Assembly: GCA_963840925.1 (NCBI GenBank)
Contig: CAWJAY010000001.1
Coordinates: 1-64,000, forward strand
DNA length: 64,000 nucleotides
Direction: 5' to 3'
Source of the DNA: DATAOG01 sp963840925
Lineage (GTDB): Bacteria > Pseudomonadota > Alphaproteobacteria > Geminicoccales > Geminicoccaceae
Shown: positions 42,706-50,472 of the stretch, in pieces
Layout of the letters: each line of letters begins with the position of its first letter
How positions within the stretch are numbered: position 1 is the first letter of the stretch
Program-made: the position numbers and the translations under genes
Notes under the pieces: model-generated
Database searches by the model: none
Seen by the model: only the letters and a program-made list of their open reading frames with translations
What the model was told of the DNA's origin: nothing

Positions 42706-43527
42706 ATGCGTTCGTTCGCGCCGTTCGCCGCTCTCCTGGTGGGTTGCCTCGTGCTGGCCGCGGCTGCCGAGGCGCGTGATCGGCACAGCCATCACGGCCG
42801 CCATCTGCGCGGGTCTTTCGATCATTCGTTCGGGCCTCGCGAGCACCGGTCCTGGTCCGGCGGTCATCGCGACCGGAGCTGGTCCGGCGACCACGACCGG
42901 CGCTGGTCCGGCAGCCACCACGACCGGCGCTGGTCCGGCGGCCACCACGACCGGAGCTGGTCCGGCGACCACGACCGGCGCTGGTCCGGCAGCCACCACG
43001 ACCGGCGCTGGTCCGGCGGCCACCACGACCGGCATTGGTCCGGCGACCACCACGAGTGGCGCTGGTCCGGCGGCCACCACGACCGACGCTGGTCCGGCGG
43101 CGACCACGACCGACGCTGGTCCGGCGGCGACCACGACTGGCGCTGGTCCGGCGATCGCCACGACTGGCGCTGGTCCGGCGATCACCATGACCGGCGCTGG
43201 TCTCGTCACAGCTTTAGCCACCGCAACTCCGGGTTCCGGTTCGGCGACCCTCGGCATGGGCTGAGGTTCGCGGATCGCCCGCCGCTGCCGCTCAGCCTGC
43301 AGCCGGGGCACCGGATTCTGGCCGGGCGACAGACGCTGCCGTTCATCAGCGACCGGCCCGTGGTCCGGCCGGTCATCGTCCGGCCGCGCCATCATTTCCC
43401 GAGCTTCGTCCGGGTGGCTCCCGGTCGCGGTTTTGGGCGCGACCATGCCGGCTTCGGCATCCCGCACCGGCAGAGCGGGCTGGTGATCATCGCCCGCGAT
43501 CGGGATCGCCTGGCGACCTGGCGATAG
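42706..43527 (+). CDS. Secreted His/Trp/Asp/Arg-rich repeat protein
   Basis: A 273-residue protein from ATG 42706 with a signal peptide (RSFAPFAALLVGCLVLAAAA). Residues about 45-170 consist of 13 units with the core WSG, such as RRWSGGHHD, RSWSGDHD, RRWSGSHHD and WRWSGDRHD (mostly nine residues, a few eight). The C-terminal part (170-273) is basic and Pro/Arg/His-rich (RPVIVRPRHHFPSF). Such a His/Asp pattern could bind metal ions or polyanions outside the cell; no family is recognised. Only this frame has a signal peptide, although the other frames of the repeat are open too. Confidence 0.72.
   Translation: MRSFAPFAALLVGCLVLAAAAEARDRHSHHGRHLRGSFDHSFGPREHRSWSGGHRDRSWSGDHDRRWSGSHHDRRWSGGHHDRSWSGDHDRRWSGSHHDRRWSGGHHDRHWSGDHHEWRWSGGHHDRRWSGGDHDRRWSGGDHDWRWSGDRHDWRWSGDHHDRRWSRHSFSHRNSGFRFGDPRHGLRFADRPPLPLSLQPGHRILAGRQTLPFISDRPVVRPVIVRPRHHFPSFVRVAPGRGFGRDHAGFGIPHRQSGLVIIARDRDRLATWR
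42852..43209 (+). repeat. Tandem 27-bp (some 24-bp) coding repeat
   Basis: Thirteen units carrying TGGTCCGGC, spaced 27 bp with two 24-bp units, all multiples of three. A block of three units (RSWSGDHD, RRWSGSHHD, RRWSGGHHD; 78 bp) occurs twice in a row with identical DNA near 42877-43032, implying a recent duplication. The repeat therefore leaves several frames open on both strands, which gives false long genes. Confidence 0.85.
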
Positions 43528-43577
43528 CGCGCCAAAGACCGCCACCCGGGCCGGCAGCTGGCAGCAAGGCAGAAGCG

Positions 43578-44435
43578 ATGACCGTCCGCATCCGACCGAC
43601 TGGCGCCGCGCTCGGCGCCGACGTCGAAGGCGCCGACCTCGCGAACCTCGATCAGCACGACTTCGCGGCGATCCGCCAAGGCCTTCAGGATCACCTGGTG
43701 CTGCGCCTGCGCGGCAGCGCGATCGACGACCGGGATTTCCTCGGCCTCGCCCGCCGCTTCGGCGAGATCGAGCCGCCGGAGGCGCACACCCGCACCGCCG
43801 AGATGACCGTGCCCGGCTGCCCGGAGATGAGCATCATCTCCAACCTGATCGAGGACGGCATCGCCAAGGGCGAGGCCGGCGATGGCGAGCTGCGCTGGCA
43901 CACCGACCACGGCTTCATGGCGCGGCCGGTCGCGCTCAGCATGCTGCTCGCGCGCGCCGTGCCGGCCGCGGGCGGCGAGACCAGCTTCGCCAACATGTAT
44001 CAGGCCTACGACGAGCTGCCGGCTGGGCTCAAGGCGCGGATCGCGGGCCTCGAGGTCAAGCATCAGGCGAGCCACTCCTCGACCGGCCAGCGCCGGCCCG
44101 GTTTTCTCCACCTCGAGAGCGACGATCCGCGCGAGTTGCCGGGCGCGCTGCACCCGATCGTCCGCACGCATCCCGAAACCGGGAAAAAAGCGCTCTACCT
44201 CGGCCGCCGGTTCGGCGCCTACATTCCGCCGCTGCCGCTCGAGGACAGCGAGGCGCTGCTGGATCAGCTCTGGGAGCACGCCACGCGGGCGCAGCTCGCC
44301 TGGACCCAGCGCTGGCAGGTCGGCGACCTGATCGTCTGGGACAACCGCTGCACGCTGCACCGGCGCGAGGCCTTCGCCGGCCACGGCCTGCGCCGCCTGC
44401 ACCGCCTGATGACCAGGGGCGACCGGCCGGTCTAG
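43578..44435 (+). CDS. TauD/TfdA-family Fe(II)/2-oxoglutarate dioxygenase
   Basis: A 285-residue dioxygenase. The iron ligands are the HxD pair in ELRWHTDHGFMARP and the distal His in DNRCTLHRREAF; the 2-oxoglutarate Arg is probably in LRRLHRLMTRGDRP. N-terminal blocks GAALGADVEGADLANLD and HLVLRLRGSAIDDRDFL are typical. Family members hydroxylate taurine, 2,4-D or other sulfonates and carboxylates. A TauABC-like importer is encoded at 48.9-51.5 kb, but not in the same operon, so taurine use is only a guess. Confidence 0.87.
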   Translation: MTVRIRPTGAALGADVEGADLANLDQHDFAAIRQGLQDHLVLRLRGSAIDDRDFLGLARRFGEIEPPEAHTRTAEMTVPGCPEMSIISNLIEDGIAKGEAGDGELRWHTDHGFMARPVALSMLLARAVPAAGGETSFANMYQAYDELPAGLKARIAGLEVKHQASHSSTGQRRPGFLHLESDDPRELPGALHPIVRTHPETGKKALYLGRRFGAYIPPLPLEDSEALLDQLWEHATRAQLAWTQRWQVGDLIVWDNRCTLHRREAFAGHGLRRLHRLMTRGDRPV

Positions 44436-44571
44436 CGGTCGCCCCGCGGGCGGCCGGGCGCGGGTTTCGCCCGCGATTCCACATCAGGGGCAGGACGGAT
44501 CGACGGCCTGAGTGATCCGTTGTAGAAGGGCGCCGGGGGTGGCTCCAGGCTTGGCAGGCACGAGGCGGCCG

Positions 44572-45375
44572 ATGGCGGATGCGGCAACGTTGGGCGAACG
44601 CAAGGCCGGCGCGCCCGCGGGCCCAAGCGACGGGCCGGGCGTGCCGGCGCTCGAGGTCGAGGGGCTGAGCCACAGCTTCGGCAAGCGCAAGGCGCTGGAC
44701 GACGTCCGGGTGCGGATCCCGCCCGGCAGCTTTACCGTGCTGCTCGGCCAGAACGGCGCCGGCAAGACCACGCTGTTCAGCCTGATCACCCGCCTCTACA
44801 GCAACCGGAGCGGCAGCATCCGGATCTTCGGGGTCGACGTGCGCGCCCGGCCCTCGCGCGCGCTGGCAGCCCTCGGGGTCGTCTTCCAGCAGCGGACAAT
44901 CGACCTCGACCTCAGCGTCATGCAGAACCTGCTCTACGCCGCTGGGCTGCAGGGGCTCGCGCGCGCCGAGGCCAGCCGCCGGGCCCAGGCCGAGCTCGCC
45001 CGCTTCGAGCTCGCCGAGCGCGCCAGCGACAAGGTCCGCGAGCTCTCCGGCGGCCAGATGCGCCGGATCGAGATCGCGCGCGCGCTGCTGCACCAGCCGA
45101 AGCTTTTGCTGCTCGACGAGCCGACCGTCGGCCTCGACATCGGCTCGCGCCAGGCGATCCTCGAGCACGTCCGGCGGCTGTGCGCCGAGGACGGGCTGGG
45201 CGTGCTCTGGGCGACCCATCTGATCGACGAGGTCAGCGCCGAGGACCAGGTGGTCCTGCTCCATGACGGCCGCATCCTGGCGGCCGGCGATGGCGCTGCG
45301 ATCTGCGCCAAGGCCGGGAGCCGCGATCTCCGGGGCGCCTTCACCAAGCTCACCGGCGGGGCGCGCGCGGCATGA
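44572..45375 (+). CDS. ABC exporter ATP-binding protein, PQQ-alcohol-dehydrogenase-associated type
   Basis: A 267-residue ATPase from ATG 44572 (MADAATLGERK). Walker A is GQNGAGKTTL, the linker LGVVFQQRTIDLDLSVMQNLLY is typical of the PQQ-linked ethanol-oxidation group (TIGR03864), the signature is LSGGQMRRIEIARALL and Walker B is LLLLDEPTVGLD. It is translationally coupled (4-bp overlap) to the permease gene. In methylotrophs and ethanol oxidisers these pairs lie beside PQQ dehydrogenases and cytochromes; none are in this window. Confidence 0.85.
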   Translation: MADAATLGERKAGAPAGPSDGPGVPALEVEGLSHSFGKRKALDDVRVRIPPGSFTVLLGQNGAGKTTLFSLITRLYSNRSGSIRIFGVDVRARPSRALAALGVVFQQRTIDLDLSVMQNLLYAAGLQGLARAEASRRAQAELARFELAERASDKVRELSGGQMRRIEIARALLHQPKLLLLDEPTVGLDIGSRQAILEHVRRLCAEDGLGVLWATHLIDEVSAEDQVVLLHDGRILAAGDGAAICAKAGSRDLRGAFTKLTGGARAA

Positions 45376-46235
45376 GCGCGAAGGCGAGCGTTGCGAGGAT
45401 CGACCAGCTGGGCCCGGGCGAGGGCCGTGGGCTCGCGCCGGTGCACTACTGGCGCGCGGCCGCGGTGATCATCCAGCGCGAGGGGCTGCGCTTCGTGCAC
45501 CAGCGCGGCCGCTTCATCTCGGCGCTGGTCCGGCCGCTGGTCTGGCTGTTCATCTTCGCCGCGGGCTTCCGCGCGGTGCTCGGGGTCTCGATCCAGCCGC
45601 CCTACGAGACCTACGTGCTCTACGAGGTCTACATCACGCCGGGCCTGTGCGCGATGATCCTCTTGTTCGCCGGCATGCAGAGCTCGCTCGCCATGGTCTA
45701 CGACCGCGAGATGGGCTCGATGCGCGTGCTGCTGGTGAGCCCGCTGCCGCGCTGGTACCTCTTGGTCGCCAAGCTGCTCGCCGGCACGCTGGTCGCCGTG
45801 CTCCAGGTCTACGCCTATCTCGCGGTCGCCTGGTTCTGGGGGGTCGAAGCGCCGCCGATCGGCTATCTGACCGTGCTGCCGGCCTTGCTGCTCGCGGGCT
45901 TCATGCTCGGCGCGCTCGGCCTGCTGCTGTCCTCGGTGATCCGCCAGCTCGAGAACTTCGCGGGCGTGATGAACTTCGTCATCTTCCCGATGTTCTTTGC
46001 CTCCTCCGCGCTCTATCCGCTCTGGCGGGTGCGCGAATCCAGCGTGCTGCTCTGGCAGATCTGCCAGGCCAACCCGTTCACCCACGCGACCGAGCTGATC
46101 CGCTTCGCGCTGTACGGCCAGCTCGAGCCGACCGCGCTCTTGGTCGTGGCCGGCTGCACGGTCCTCTTCCTCGGCATCGCGATCCTGGGCTACGACCCGG
46201 CCCGCGGCTTCATGGAAGCCCGCCGCCCGGCCTGA
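45372..46235 (+). CDS. ABC-2 type permease of the PQQ-associated exporter
   Basis: A 287-residue ABC-2 permease with six hydrophobic segments and the family motif region YDREMGSMRVLLVSPLPRWYLL. LENFAGVMNFVIFPMFFASSALYPLW is the characteristic late segment. It pairs with the preceding ATPase. Substrate unknown. Confidence 0.88.
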   Translation: MSAKASVARIDQLGPGEGRGLAPVHYWRAAAVIIQREGLRFVHQRGRFISALVRPLVWLFIFAAGFRAVLGVSIQPPYETYVLYEVYITPGLCAMILLFAGMQSSLAMVYDREMGSMRVLLVSPLPRWYLLVAKLLAGTLVAVLQVYAYLAVAWFWGVEAPPIGYLTVLPALLLAGFMLGALGLLLSSVIRQLENFAGVMNFVIFPMFFASSALYPLWRVRESSVLLWQICQANPFTHATELIRFALYGQLEPTALLVVAGCTVLFLGIAILGYDPARGFMEARRPA

Positions 46236-46258
46236 GCGCGGGCTTGCCCAAGCGGAGC

Positions 46259-47146
46259 TCAGAAGCGGGCGTGCCAGGACTGAATCAGGTCTTCATGCTC
46301 GTCGGCTTCATCGTCCGGCTCATCATCGGCAAGCGAGAGGAGCGTAATCCGATGGCGGTTGTTCTGAAGAATAGTCTGTTCGCATACGGTGCGGCCTCGC
46401 GGGTGTTCCAGCCAGAATTCCGCCGTCTACCTCGACCCAATCTGAAACCATGCCTAGCGGTCCGTTGTGACGGGCCGCGAATGCGCCTGTTGGGACAGGT
46501 TGGCCTGCACCGACCTCGATCGCGGGAAAATCCTTGCTCTTGCGCCAGTAGCGGATGACGCTGTTTATGTGAGAAGACGACCGCGCATAGCTCGTCCTGA
46601 AGGGCGACATAGCGGCGGGCCGTCGCTTCCTTGCTCATGTCGTAGCGGCCGGCCAAATCCAGGATGTGCTCCAGATCAAGGCCGGCACGCCGGCGCAGGT
46701 CGTCTACGAAAGGTCGACGCGGAAACAACAACTCAGCCGCGAATGTGTTGGCCTCAGCCTCCATCCGGACAACTCGGTTGCCGTTATCAGCCTCGCTGCG
46801 CCGCATATCCTTGGCGGTGCAGCGGAACCCCTCCTCGTTCGGCGGCTGATGCCAGGGGTTGAGAAAGTGTCCTAGCTCATGGCCTATCGTGAAGCGTTGC
46901 CGTTCTCGCCTATTTCGGCAGTTGACGAGAACCGTGCCCTCGAATTTGTCATCCCAGGTAATCAGCCCGCCCTCGTAGCCAGGGAGCTCGAGACGCCGAA
47001 ATCTCTCGGATGTCTGCACCATGAGCGATCTCCTCAATGGGGACAGGTAGACGAAGGTCAGAAATCTGCGCCAGCACCGCGCTTGCGATCTTGGTGGGAT
47101 CGCCGCCAGCCTCGTCCAACTCCATCCGCTCAATTTTGATTGTCAT
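46259..47146 (-). CDS. ImmA/IrrE-family metallopeptidase, interrupted by frameshifts
   Basis: ATG 47146 gives MTIKIERMELDEAGGDPTKI and runs to IEEIAHGADIREI; then, after an indel, RRLELPGYEGGLITWDDKFE, the zinc motif RFTIGHELGHFLNP and EAEANTFAAELLFPRRPFVD follow. After further indels come HINSVIRYWRKSKDFPAIEV, EFWLEHPRGRTVCEQTILQ and LSLADDEPDDEADEHEDLI with a TGA at 46259-46261. About three corrections give a roughly 295-residue protein. ImmA/IrrE proteases cleave partner XRE repressors. It overlaps the XRE gene by 17 bp, fitting such a pair. Whether it is a pseudogene or error-ridden cannot be decided here. Confidence 0.72.
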
Positions 47147-47501
47147 CGGTCGACTTCCTTCTCTCGACCATAAGTCGGATAAGATCATCGATAGTTGTTC
47201 GATCATCGTCTTTGAGCGACCGAAGTTGGCGGAACATACGCATTAGTTGATCCTCATTCACCGCCGCCGGATCGCCCTCCAAGATCTGCGCCATAGCCGC
47301 CGGGTTCTCCCCCACGAGGCTCGCCAAGCTGACCGCGTAGTGGTTGGCGAGGCGAGTGAGCAGGTCGATCGATCAATTCCAACTCCTTCCAGTTTCCAAC
47401 TCCCAGATATGGGCCTTTGAGGCATCAACCGCATCCGCAACCTGCTGCAAAGATTGGCCCTTCCGCAGGCGCAGCTTTCTGAGCATGGCTCCAAGCGACA
47501 C
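47130..47501 (-). CDS. XRE-family HTH regulator (one frameshift)
   Basis: Helix-turn-helix domain SLGAMLRKLRLRKGQSLQQV, ADAVDASKAHIWELETGRS; after one indel near 47375 the text continues VSLASLVGENPAAMAQILEG, EDQLMRMFRQLRSLKDDD and LIRLMVERRKSTDDNQN to TGA at 47130. The start I prefer is GTG 47501, because GGGGAG sits at the right distance (47511-47516); a longer ATG form (47582) would begin inside the operator. It precedes the ImmA/IrrE peptidase, which probably controls it by cleavage, and a palindrome lies 50 bp upstream. Confidence 0.75.
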
Positions 47502-47549
47502 GGCAGAAATCTCCCCTTTTTTGCTTTTTGGTGGCTGGTTGGTGCAGCC

Positions 47550-47566
47550 ACCATAGTCACTATGGT
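47550..47566. promoter_or_regulatory. Probable XRE operator (7-3-7 inverted repeat)
   Basis: ACCATAG-TCA-CTATGGT is a perfect inverted repeat in the divergent region between the XRE gene and the DUF2188 gene. Its size and position, just upstream of the repressor gene, are what an autoregulating XRE protein would use. Confidence 0.55.
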
Positions 47567-47599
47567 CAGATAGATCGAACAAATTCGTGGGCAGGTAGT

Positions 47600-47629
47600 T
47601 GACACCCAGGCCGTACGATCCATATATAC
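47600..47629 (+). promoter_or_regulatory. Near-consensus sigma70-type promoter
   Basis: TTGACA at 47600-47605 and TATATA at 47624-47629, separated by 18 bp, about 50 bp before the DUF2188 ATG. Such a strong match is unusual in this GC-rich sequence and would drive 47678-48854. The XRE operator lies 34 bp upstream of the -35 box. Confidence 0.6.
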
Positions 47630-47677
47630 AAAAGCGAACCTCCTGAGCGGACGGTACAACGATGGAGTTATGACGCG

Positions 47678-47902
47678 ATGACGAAGAGAAACCAGCACGT
47701 CGTGCCCCATGACCGGGGCTGGGCCGTCAAGCCGGCCGGCGGATCGAGGGCGTCCTCGGTCCACGATACTCAACGGGAAGCCATCAATAGGGCTCGGGAA
47801 ATTTCCCGCAACCAAGGAACTGAGCTGTTCGTCCACGGGCGGCACGGGCGCATCCGCGAGCGCAACTCGCACGGGAGCGACCCGTTCCCGCCGAAGGGTT
47901 GA
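47678..47902 (+). CDS. DUF2188 domain protein
   Basis: A 74-residue protein that is almost entirely the DUF2188 domain: NQHVVPHDRGWAVKPAGGSR, SVHDTQREAINRAREISRNQ, TELFVHGRHGRIRERNSHGS and DPFPPKG. These small beta-alpha proteins of unknown function are frequent on plasmids and genomic islands. It is preceded by a strong promoter and followed 13 bp later by the 312-residue gene, so the two are very probably co-transcribed. Confidence 0.85.
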   Translation: MTKRNQHVVPHDRGWAVKPAGGSRASSVHDTQREAINRAREISRNQGTELFVHGRHGRIRERNSHGSDPFPPKG

Positions 47903-47915
47903 AGGAGAGTGTGCC

Positions 47916-48854
47916 ATGTTGATTCGACAAACTCGGATCCTGAACGTCGCCAAACATATTGAGCCTGTGCTTGAGGGCGGCGAGTTCCGACTCGCCGTGG
48001 AAGTGACGGCTACGGTGAAGCCAAAGCTAGCGAAGCTTGGTTTCCTCGGAACTCCGGCAGCCGGAGAGACGATCCTGCCGGCGTCGGTAGGACCGGTGTC
48101 GCGGTTCAACACCGAGGGCAAATGGGACGTGCACAAGGATGAGGCGAAGGAGTCTCGTTACATCCGCACAGTACAATGGCGTTGGCGCCAGTGGGCCGGT
48201 CGTCACCACTACGAGGAGCACGAGGATTTCCGGGACGTCTACCGCGACTGCTACCGGCGCGATCTGGTGCCTCCGCCGGCCGTCGAGCTGACCTATGTCG
48301 AGCAGAATGGCCGGCAGTTGGTGATCTCTCCGGCCTACAAGAACCGGCCGGCGGAGTACGAGCGCATCGGTCACGGCATCAATCTTTTCCTGGAGCTGTT
48401 CGGGGCTTGCGAGCTGGTCGATGCCGCTCTGGACCCATTTCAGGGGCTGCAGGTCAAGAGGGTAAACTGGCGCATGCTACCGCCGGGCGAACAACCCTGG
48501 GAGCGGCTTCGTGAACACCTGGAGGGGATCCTTGTGCGGCAGTCGGAGAATACACGGAACGTGATCTTCGATCGTCAGGAGACAATGAAAGGGCACGGGC
48601 CGGATGCGATTTATGTTGGACTCGGCGGCTTCTCGGACTACCTGGCCTATTTTTTTGGGAGTCTGGGCTTGGTTGTTCTCGAGAGCATCCGCCGGGACAA
48701 CGCTATCTACGTGTTCGGCCGCGACTGGGAGCGGTTCGCGCGACTGACCAAGGCCGAGATTTTGAGCGCCGGGCACCACAAGGCTCGGATCATCCATGCC
48801 ACGGGTTGGAAGGGCCGCCTCGCTGAGTTGCTCGACCAGCTAAAAGCTGCGTGA
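47916..48854 (+). CDS. Uncharacterised 312-residue protein of the accessory insert
   Basis: Starts at ATG 47916 after a good ribosome site (GAAGGAGAG). I do not recognise a named family. The N-terminal part (1-120) is mixed beta with an aromatic, basic segment (YIRTVQWRWRQWAGRHHYEE). The middle has LTYVEQNGRQLVISPAYKNR and INLFLELFGACELVDA. The C-terminal third carries NVIFDRQETMKGHGPDAIYV, VLESIRRDNAIYVFGRDWER and LTKAEILSAGHHKARIIHAT; the phrase NAIYVF..W..L.KAEIL also recurs in other unannotated proteins I have seen. No signal peptide or membrane segment. It is co-transcribed with the DUF2188 gene and divergent from the XRE/ImmA pair. Confidence 0.75.
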   Translation: MLIRQTRILNVAKHIEPVLEGGEFRLAVEVTATVKPKLAKLGFLGTPAAGETILPASVGPVSRFNTEGKWDVHKDEAKESRYIRTVQWRWRQWAGRHHYEEHEDFRDVYRDCYRRDLVPPPAVELTYVEQNGRQLVISPAYKNRPAEYERIGHGINLFLELFGACELVDAALDPFQGLQVKRVNWRMLPPGEQPWERLREHLEGILVRQSENTRNVIFDRQETMKGHGPDAIYVGLGGFSDYLAYFFGSLGLVVLESIRRDNAIYVFGRDWERFARLTKAEILSAGHHKARIIHATGWKGRLAELLDQLKAA

Positions 48855-48892
48855 CGGTCTAGCCGCTAGAGCTAGAGCGCCGCAACCAACAC

Positions 48893-49666
48893 TCAGCCGG
48901 GCAGGCGCAGCCCGGGGAGGTCGCGCGCCAGGAGGTCGTGGCGGGCGCGCTCGATTGCGGCTTCATCGAAGCGTTCGGCCGGCGCGAGCGGGACCTCGAG
49001 GATCTCGAGCACGCGGGTCGGCGCGGGCGTCAGCAGCGCGATCCGGTCGGCGAGCATGATCGCCTCGCGCAGATTGTGGGTGACGAAGACCATGGTCGCC
49101 GGATGGGCGCGCAGCGTCTCGAGCAAAAGCCGGCGCAGGCGCTCGGCGGTCGGCTCGTCGAGCGAGACGAACGGCTCGTCCATCAACAGCACGGTCGGCT
49201 CGATGATGAAGGCGCGCGCCAGCGCCACCCGGCGCGCCATGCCGAGCGAGAGCCGGGTCGGAAAGACCGCGCGCACGTCGGCCAGCCCCATCTCGGCGAG
49301 CCAGCCGTCGATCGCGGGCTCGCGCCCGGGCGCATCCGGCAGCACCAGGCGGAGGTTGTCCTCGACCGTGAGCCAGGGCAGCAGGCGCGGCTCCTGGAAC
49401 ATGTAGCCGATCCGCGCGCTTGCCGGCAGCAGCACCTCGCCCTCGAAGTCCAGGTCCAGCCCGGCGATCAGGTTGAGCAGCGTGGTCTTGCCGCAGCCCG
49501 AGGGGCCGAACAGCGCCAGAAAACCGTCCGGCTCGAGCTCGAGCGCGAGGTTCTGGATCACGAGCTTGGAGGGCGCCTCCGCGACCGCCGGAAAGCGCTT
49601 CTCGCGGACCGTGACCCGGGCCGGCGCGCCCGGCGCCAGAGCCCTAGCGGCGCCAGCGGCCGGCAT
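48893..49666 (-). CDS. Taurine/sulfonate-type ABC transporter ATP-binding protein
   Basis: A 257-residue ATPase of the SsuB/TauB/NrtD class: Walker A GPSGCGKTT, GYMFQEPRLLPWLTVEDN, a signature region reading LSLGMARRVALARAF (Met for the usual Gly-Gln), Walker B VLLMDEPFVSLDE and the switch VFVTHNLREA. It overlaps the end of the permease gene by 23 bp. With the permease and binding protein it makes a complete importer. Confidence 0.87.
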   Translation of the reverse strand: MPAAGAARALAPGAPARVTVREKRFPAVAEAPSKLVIQNLALELEPDGFLALFGPSGCGKTTLLNLIAGLDLDFEGEVLLPASARIGYMFQEPRLLPWLTVEDNLRLVLPDAPGREPAIDGWLAEMGLADVRAVFPTRLSLGMARRVALARAFIIEPTVLLMDEPFVSLDEPTAERLRRLLLETLRAHPATMVFVTHNLREAIMLADRIALLTPAPTRVLEILEVPLAPAERFDEAAIERARHDLLARDLPGLRLPG

Positions 49667-50468
49667 GGCGCTCGATCGGCAGCATCAGCGTCCATTCGAT
49701 CAGCTGGATCACGATCACGAAAGCGACCGTGTAGGCGAGGATGCCGGTCACGTCGAACAGCTGGAAATAGAGCCCGATCTCGAAGCCGACGCCGTTCGAG
49801 CGGCCGAGCAGCTCGGTCACCAGCACGATCTTCCAGATCAGCGCCAGGCCCGAGCGGGCGGCGGCCGCGAGATAGGGGTAGAGCTGCGGCAGCACGACGT
49901 GGCGGAGCGTCCGCCACCGGCCGATCCTGAAGCAGGCGGCCATCTCGAGCAGGTTGCGATCGAGCGCGCGCGCACCTTCGCGCAGCGTCACCACGACGTT
50001 CGGGATCTTGTTGGCGGCGACCGCGACGATCACCGCGGTCTCGGTCAGCCCGATCCAGATGTAGGCGAGCACGATCGTGACCAGTGCCGGTATGTTCAGG
50101 AAGAACACCAGCCAGGGGTGGCCGAAGCGGTCGAGCGGCAGCGAGCGGCCCATCGCGATGCCGAGTGCTGTGCCGATCGCCATCGCCAGCACGAAGCTGG
50201 CCGCGACCCGGGCGAGCGTGATGCCCAGGTGATAGAGCAGCTCGCCGCTGGCCGCGAGCCCGGCCATCGCGGCCAGCACCGCGGCGGGCGAGGGCAGGCG
50301 GCGCGGGTTGCCGGCGTAGAGCGCCGCGAGCTGCCAGACGAGCAGCAGCGCCGCGATCGAGAGCGCCGGCAGCAGCGCCGGGCGCAGGCGCTGCCACAAC
50401 GGCGGCGCCGCCGGCTGCGGCGCGGTCGCCGCGCCCTCGAGCGCGCGGGCTTCGCTGGTGCTCGCCAC
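49644..50468 (-). CDS. Taurine/sulfonate-type ABC transporter permease
   Basis: A 274-residue SsuC/TauC-like permease from GTG 50468, 4 bp after the binding-protein stop. It has a leading segment PALLPALSIAALLLVWQLAAL and a block IPALVTIVLAYIWIGLTETAV. The EAA loop, which contacts the ATPase, is in LEMAACFRIGRWRTLRHVVLPQL. The final helices end IQLIEWTLMLPIERH. Confidence 0.87.
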   Translation of the reverse strand: MASTSEARALEGAATAPQPAAPPLWQRLRPALLPALSIAALLLVWQLAALYAGNPRRLPSPAAVLAAMAGLAASGELLYHLGITLARVAASFVLAMAIGTALGIAMGRSLPLDRFGHPWLVFFLNIPALVTIVLAYIWIGLTETAVIVAVAANKIPNVVVTLREGARALDRNLLEMAACFRIGRWRTLRHVVLPQLYPYLAAAARSGLALIWKIVLVTELLGRSNGVGFEIGLYFQLFDVTGILAYTVAFVIVIQLIEWTLMLPIERHAGRWRR

Positions 50469-50472
50469 GGGC

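Noticed and set aside
42852..43209. CRISPR-like array
   Set aside because: The repeats are adjacent without unique spacers and are in-frame coding units.
42595..43545. A 316-codon minus-strand frame made of GPAPVVVAA repeats, and a plus-strand frame of TTTGAGPAA repeats
   Set aside because: Both are other-frame readings of the 27-bp coding repeat; neither has a signal peptide or a normal non-repeat part, while the WSG frame has both.
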